DNA from: Oehlia diaphana
Lineage: Eukaryota; Glomeromycota; Glomeromycetes; Glomerales; Glomeraceae
DNA length: 13,834 nt
Direction of reading: 5' to 3'
Assembly (NCBI GenBank): GCA_003833135.1
Contig: QZLH01001150.1
Coordinates: 9,956-23,789 of the forward strand
The stretch's first letter is position 1. Each line of letters begins with the position of its first letter. The notes below the pieces were generated by a model. The model saw only the letters and a list, made by a program, of their open reading frames with translations, ran no database searches and had not been told where the DNA came from. This document shows, piece by piece, positions 9,086 through 13,834 of the stretch. The position numbers were made by a program, and so were the translations under genes.

Positions 9086-9547
9086 GGTTCGGCTTGGTCT
9101 AATCCGTCAAATTTGGTCCAGATTAGATTTATAATCTGAAATCGGATCAGACTGGACTGAATATTTTAGTCTGGGTTGAAATATCAACCTGGACCTGACC
9201 AATCCGAATTTTTGGGCCAGATTGCCAGATTAGGACCAGACCGATTAGAGCTTTAGGCCTGTATAGTACTAAACTAAAATTACATAATGCCATTTTGCTT
9301 AATCAGAAAATACTTTTGATAATATAAAATTAATTACATCAATACAATTTAATACATCACAGTGCAAATTTATTATATCAGTATAAAATTAATATAATTA
9401 TAAATTTTTATTAATAGAATTATTTGATTATATTAACAAAATTATCAAGATTGATTTGCTTTATAAAACAAAAGTGTTCTCTCAAAGCTTCTTTTTTAAT
9501 TTTTTATAAACTTAATATTCTTATCATTTGAACCATAATTTTTTTCC

Positions 9548-10041
9548 ACAGGTCAAAAAGTAAAAAATCAGGCATCAATCAGTCTATTTTCACCAAATAT
9601 CATCACCAATCAGGCAGTTTGCTAACTTTTGATCTAGTAATCAGAAAAGGATGAAATATAGTTCATTGGAATCGTCTTAACAAGATGAATCTAATAGTAG
9701 TAAAATCATATTTCTAGGATTAATACTTGATGAGATATTAAATAAAATATAAATAATATTTTTTTTATTTTTATATTTTACTTAATATTTCATCAAGTAT
9801 TAACCCTAGAAATATGATTTTACTACCATTAGATTCGTTTTGTTGAGACGATTCCAATGAACTATATTTCATCCTTTTCTGATCATTGGATCAAAAGTTA
9901 GCAAACTGTCTGATTGGTAACGGTATTTGGTGAAAATGCCAATCAGTCACCAATCGGTCACCAATCAGTCATCAATCAGCTACCTGATTGGTGTCCAATT
10001 GGTGACTGATTAATGCCTGATTTTTCACATTTCAACCTGTG
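9548..10041. mobile_element. 494-bp palindromic MITE inside the Tigger coding sequence
   Basis: The ends are ACAGGT...AAAAATCAGGCAT and ATGCCTGATTTTT...ACCTGTG. Long arms match over roughly 180-210 bp; TTTGCTAACTTTTGAT at about 9617 and its complement near 9893 are one example. A short AT core lies around 9730-9785. TTCC flanks both sides (9544-9547 and 10042-10045). The right arm is about 70 bp longer because an 11-bp ACCAATCAGTC unit has expanded at 9940-9985. It has no coding capacity. Transposase sequence resumes on both sides, so it landed after the Tigger copy was in place. Confidence 0.85.
9940..9990. repeat. 11-bp expansion in the right arm of the MITE
   Basis: CCAATCAGTCA units (CCAATCAGTCA, CCAATCGGTCA, CCAATCAGTCA, TCAATCAGCTA) run head to tail. 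The left arm has only scattered single copies, so the repeat grew after the palindrome formed. Confidence 0.7.
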
Positions 10042-11761
10042 TTCCTGACATTATAAATATAAGATCACTTTATTGTAACATTCAATAACTTCGTTATGAG
10101 TAATTGTTGGTAAAGATTTCTCCTTAATTTCTTCTTTTTTTTGATAGTTAGGTTGAACTGCTTTTAAAATTTTATTATCAGAAATCATTTCTGTTATTAT
10201 CTCAGAATTGTCATAAAGAACAAATTTTTTAGCTGTGAAAGAATCTTCAAAACCAAGTTTATTTATTAAGACTTGAACTTCTTTTAACTTCTTTAGGCAT
10301 TCAAGTTCAAGTTGTATATCAGTATTATTTTCATAAACTTTACAGTTGCCGCTTTCATCATCATTTGGCTCACCATATTTAGGTATAATACCTGTTTTTA
10401 GCCAATAATTTTTAACTGTATTATTCATAACATTATCTTACGTACATGCAATATATTTGATACATTTTTTAATGTCAATTTCATTGCTATGTTCATTAAA
10501 ATTATCAAAAGCTTTAACCTGATTACGCAAATACAACTTTCTATATTATGCCTAAAATAAAAAAAATTAACATTAAATTTGAAACAATTACAGTGAACAA
10601 ATAAAGTTTACTTCTTACTTTAAAACTATTGATGATTCCTTAATCACAAGGTTGAAGGTGAAATATGATATTTGGAAGAAAGTATTCAATGACAATATTT
10701 GTGAGAGTTGTATTTTTGAATAAAGCATGTATTAAAGTATTGTCAATAAGTAGAAGTATGTGCCTATCTTGTACTCTTATATAAGAATCTAATTTTTTAA
10801 GATAATCATTCCAGATAGATACCTGCATCCAACTTTTTTTATTTCAATAATAATTGATCAGGAGGAAATTTTTATTAACATTCTTGAGCATTTTGGGATT
10901 TTCATATTTATGTATAAATAGAGGGTACAATTTTTTAGTTCCAGTTGAACTGTAGATAAATAAAATAGTTACATGATCTTTAGATTGCTTAGTTCCAGTT
11001 ACAAGACCATTAAATATTGTATGATTTGGTTTCATTTTCCAGAAAAGACTCATTTCATCACAATTAAAAATGTCTTTTGGATCATAATCTTTTAATGTTT
11101 GACAAAATTTTTCTCTCATTGAATCAAGATCTTGAATTGATGCACTATGCTCTTCCCATAAATATTGTACTACTTAAGATTATGTCTCTTTTTAAAATTA
11201 TCAAACCACCTGTTTAATGCTTTGAATTTTTCTTCATTACATAATAAGGTAAAATTTAATACCTTTGTTACTAGAATACTTTCAGTAAGAACAAGTCCAG
11301 TTTGAAGTACTTTATCTATCCAAATAGTAAGTGCTTCTTCAATAATAGGAAACTGAATTTTTTTTTTACATTTTAAATTGGCTTGAATCATTTTTTATTG
11401 CAAGCTATCAGTCTTTTTCTTTCAGAATATCACTCACCATTCCTTCACTAATAACATCATATTCTTTTACTAAGTCCTTTTGTTTTAAAAAAGGAGTAGA
11501 TATTTTCTTTAAGCAATCTCCTTTTTTTGGGCTGATGTGAGTGATTTACGCTTTTTAGGAGTTTCTTTTAGCATATTATTAATATTAAAAAAGAGGAATA
11601 AATGAAAATAATGATAAGTACAGTATAAAAATCCATTTTTATATAAATAATTATTATCATATTTAACAAAATATTAAGGAGTAAATTATCTTATATAGAA
11701 AATTACAATAAATTTATCAGTATTACTAAAGAATATTCAATTAAAAACTGCAAAAATTCTT

Positions 11762-11986
11762 CGTTATAATGAAAAAAAAATTTGTTGTAAAAAAAAGTCA
11801 TTATATCAAATGGTATATTTATATAAGTAATTCACACACTTTACTTCATACTACATTATACAGTAAATAAATAGTAAACTTCATTATACCAAGGTTTTTT
11901 TTATATTTAAAATTGGTACCACACTGAATGATCTGTTATATCAAATTATTCACTATATCAAGGTTTGTTGTAAAGAGAGGTAATTG
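11762..11986. repeat. Subterminal repeats of the Tigger element
   Basis: On the minus strand a motif near TTGATATAATGA recurs: CCTTGATATAGTGAA near 11953, TTTGATATAACAGA near 11934, CCTTGGTATAATGAAG near 11880, TTTGATATAATGAC near 11801 and CATTATAACGAAG near 11760. Iterated motifs of this sort next to a terminus are plausible transposase-binding sites. That role is inferred. Confidence 0.55.
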
Positions 11987-11999
11987 TATATAGTATTTA

Positions 12000-12574
12000 T
12001 CAAATTTTATTTTCTATATTTAACTTTAATTTACATTTATTTTCATTTTTTATTATTTTTATTGCTTTTATTATCATCAGATTTACTGCTTTCATACTTT
12101 ATAAATATAAATCCTTTAAGTCAAAAATAGAAGAAAAAATATATAAATAAATTATATATGTTATTAATACTATCATTATTAATTTCAAATAGCATACAGA
12201 AAATATTATTAGTCTTAACAAGTATTTGTCTTTTTAATTTTAATTTATCTTTTAAATTATTTTTTATTATTAAACTATTTAAATAAAAAATAGTATATTA
12301 TTTTACTCTTTTTTCTTTAATATTTCTCTTAACTTATTTTATAATGTTAAACTGAATAAATTTATAAAACTTGAAATAATTTATATTAAATAAAATATAT
12401 AATATTAAATTATCTTTTTATTATTTTAGAATAGATATAATCTCTTGATATTAAATATTAGTAATACGTTATTAACTCTAATTTATAATTTTGAATATAT
12501 AAGATTCCATTAGTTTTAAAAGATTATTATTAATAATTACAATTATAAAGTATTTTGATGATTATATTCTACTT
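12000..12574. other. AT-rich spacer, no gene seen
   Basis: The segment between the Tigger right end and the TA-flanked element is extremely AT-rich. Only short scattered frames occur, with no splice-consistent series and no recognisable protein words. Confidence 0.5.
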
Positions 12575-12576
12575 TA

Positions 12577-13268
12577 CAGAAACCTTAAACTTTTGAACAA
12601 TGCCGAATTGATATAATAATGATATTATATTTGTATCATAGCGATATCAATTATCAAGACAATATCAATACAATGACACTATAATATCATCTCAATATTA
12701 ATGCAATATATCGAAAAGATATCATGAAAATAATTGCATGAAGAAATATCGAATTGCTATCATTATTATATTATCACAATAACAATAATTTTCAAAAAAA
12801 AATGCAAAATAAATATGATATCGTATCAATATTGGTTCGGTATATTGAAAAGATATCGTGAAAATATTTGCATGAAGAATATTGAATTGGTATCATTATG
12901 ATATCGTCACAATAACAATAATTTTCAAAAAAAAACGCAAAATAAATATGATATCATATCAATATTGGCTCGATATATTGAAAAGATATTGTAAAAATAT
13001 TTGCATGAAGAAATATCGAATTGGTATCATTATGATATCGTCATAATAACAATAATTTTCAAAAAAAAAACGCAAAATAAATATGATATCATATCAATAT
13101 TGGCTCGGTATATCAAAAAGATATTTGCTAGTATTATTTTGCAAATATTTTTACATCTTATCGATATATTGCGTTAATATTGAAATGATATTATGGTGAC
13201 ATCGTAATAATATTGTTTTGATAATTGATATCGCAACAATAATGAATTTAACATCATCAAGGTTTCTG
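12577..13268. mobile_element. 692-bp TA-flanked non-autonomous element
   Basis: The ends CAGAAACCTT and AAGGTTTCTG are perfect inverses, and TA lies on both sides (12575-12576 and 13269-13270), the target signature of Tc1/mariner-pogo elements. The inverted match continues inward: GCGATATCAATTATCAA at 12639 pairs with TTGATAATTGATATCGC at 13219, and ATGCAATATATCG pairs with CGATATATTGCG. The left arm has about 30 bp of extra sequence near the end. The middle is filled with 134-bp tandem repeats. No coding sequence is present, so any movement would need a transposase supplied in trans. Confidence 0.85.
12700..13125. repeat. 134-bp tandem repeat, three copies and a part
   Basis: The motif (T)CGAAAAGATAT recurs at 12711, 12845, 12978 and 13113, giving periods of 134, 133 and 135 bp. 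Each unit contains TTTGCATGAAGAA, ACAATAACAATAATTTTCAA, a run of 8-10 A, and TATCAATATTGG. The length differences come mostly from the A run. Confidence 0.85.
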
Positions 13269-13270
13269 TA

Positions 13271-13834
13271 AAAGTGACTTACATACAAGTTAGATTTCGG
13301 ATAAAATACCCATATAATTTATCGTAATAACCACTTCATGATCGCAATTTACTAAAAGTATCTTTTTCAATTAGATAGTTAAAATAAAAAATTTATGATT
13401 CCACCTGGAATTGAGAGAATTACCATTTTAGTCATGTGCTATTTATGATTCCATCCGAAATTTAAAGATCAAGAGAATTAATATTTCAGCAATCCAACAT
13501 TGCAACATCAATGAATTTACTAAAATATGACGCCTTTTTAAGCTATAATTCTTATAATTTTGATTAAAAAAAAAAAGAGAATTCTTAATATTTAATACAT
13601 TATTAGCACACGTTTTATTTATTAATTAATGATCACATTTTAATTGATTAAAATATATCATAAACAAAATTTTACCACTTAATTTCATTATTAGTTTGAT
13701 CTAACAATTAATTTTGTGATAATTGTCTTCCTATTCAAACAGTTACGTGCGTGTAGTGCGATTTATAACTAAAATAGTTAATAATGTTAAATAAATATAA
13801 ATATTAAATGAAAAAAAAAACAAAATGATAACTT
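13271..13834. other. AT-rich right flank with one short duplicated phrase
   Basis: No gene was found. TTTATGATTCCACCTGGAATT at about 13393 recurs with two or three changes at about 13442, a dispersed pair about 49 bp apart. The remainder is plain AT-rich sequence to the window end. Confidence 0.5.

Larger units (their letters stand above)
3148..9261 (-). mobile_element. Decayed hAT element with its transposase
   Basis: TAAAGCTCTAA at 3148-3158 is the perfect inverse of TTAGAGCTTTA at 9245-9255. Inside each end lies a 150-180-bp block far richer in GC than its surroundings, full of GGTC, GGACC and GTCTGG motifs (3160-3306 and 9086-9243). Repeated subterminal motifs are usual for hAT elements. 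The right end extends to CAGG read inward from 9261, a common hAT terminus. The left outer bases are degraded, and no 8-bp target duplication could be matched. The minus-strand hAT transposase remnant lies inside, and mini-exon arrays lie near both ends. Confidence 0.7.
9420..11574 (-). pseudogene. Tigger/pogo transposase (CENP-B HTH plus DDE), broken and split by a MITE
   Basis: Reading starts MLKETPKKRKSLTSAQKKEI at 11574, a CENP-B-type helix-turn-helix start. A 1-base loss near 11513 shifts the frame (LKKISTPFLKQKDLV follows), then TGA TAG near ILKEKD and a shift back. 11391-11170 (EEALTIWIDKVL...WFDNFKKRHNLK) is the second HTH of CENP-B/Tigger proteins. 11119-10640 is the DDE domain: first Asp in NCDEMSLFW, second in LLLIDN, broken by TGA at 10846 for an expected Trp. 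TAA replaces Gln after LQPCD, then an intron at 10618-10552 (GTAAGA...TTTTAG). Exon 2 (from 10551) has TAA before YRKLYLRN and before DNV, where the third Asp lies, and runs to TAA after VILYL at 10051. Past the inserted MITE, KKEALREHF at about 9500 resumes the C-terminus to TAA at 9420. Confidence 0.85.
9345..11986 (-). mobile_element. Tigger/pogo element, boundaries tentative
   Basis: The body is the broken CENP-B-type transposase. On the minus strand the right end reads TA then CAATTACCTCTCTTTACAAC, and the left end on the plus strand reads TA then CAATTTAATACATCAC. Only CAATT matches firmly; beyond it the similarity is loose. TA on both sides (9343-9344 and 11987-11988) fits the target duplication of Tc1/mariner-pogo elements. 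Without the inserted 494-bp MITE the element would be about 2.1 kb, a usual size for an autonomous Tigger-like element. The boundaries are inference; the body is solid. Confidence 0.45.

Noticed and set aside
10051..10428. Stand-alone 125-residue gene
   Set aside because: Its frame continues upstream through YRKLYLRN and an intron into the DDE domain of Tigger, so it is a fragment of that pseudogene.
1..13834. tRNA or rRNA genes
   Set aside because: No cloverleaf-like GGTTCGAATCC-type B box or rRNA-like block was seen by eye on either strand. A tRNA scan was not possible here.

Overview
The window looks like an AT-rich, repeat-rich nuclear segment of a fungus. Its gene remnants have many short introns (about 60-110 bp) with GTAAGT/GTATGT-like donors, CTAA(C/T) branch motifs and TAG/CAG acceptors. 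Its families are a Myb/SANT-like DNA-binding gene, a BED-finger hAT transposase and a CENP-B-type Tigger/pogo transposase. That mix and base composition would suit an arbuscular mycorrhizal fungus (Glomeromycotina, Rhizophagus-like). The lineage is inferred from memory of such genomes, not from a search. No rRNA, tRNA, CRISPR or bacterial-type operon was seen.

Layout. 1-480: AT-rich flank with three small tandem repeats. 498-1280: a small three-exon Myb/SANT-like gene behind a hexanucleotide (Pro/Gln-rich) tract, with a stop codon where helix 1 should begin. 1600-1740: a 19-bp minisatellite. 2008-3070: an array of about nine ~110-bp units, each built like an acceptor, a mini-exon, a donor and a branch point; a 277-bp foldback MITE splits it. 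3148-9261: a decayed ~6.1-kb hAT element. It has GC-richer GGTC/GGAC ends, a minus-strand mini-exon array (3746-4420), a ten-exon minus-strand transposase pseudogene (7498-4813), and a plus-strand mini-exon array (8073-8630). 9345-11986: a Tigger/pogo element with a broken minus-strand transposase (11574-9420), whose 3' coding end is split by a 494-bp palindromic MITE. 12577-13268: a TA-flanked 692-bp non-autonomous element carrying 134-bp tandem repeats. 13271-13834: AT-rich flank.

How it fits together. This is a nested transposon graveyard. Only the Myb/SANT-like gene might still be expressed, and its N-terminus is doubtful. Both transposases can be followed exon by exon through stops and frameshifts. 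The hAT copy also has Lys where the family has its catalytic Glu. The least explained feature is the set of three arrays of tandem, splice-site-bounded mini-exons. In one of them the copies share a 12-residue reading frame encoded by ~45-nt exons.
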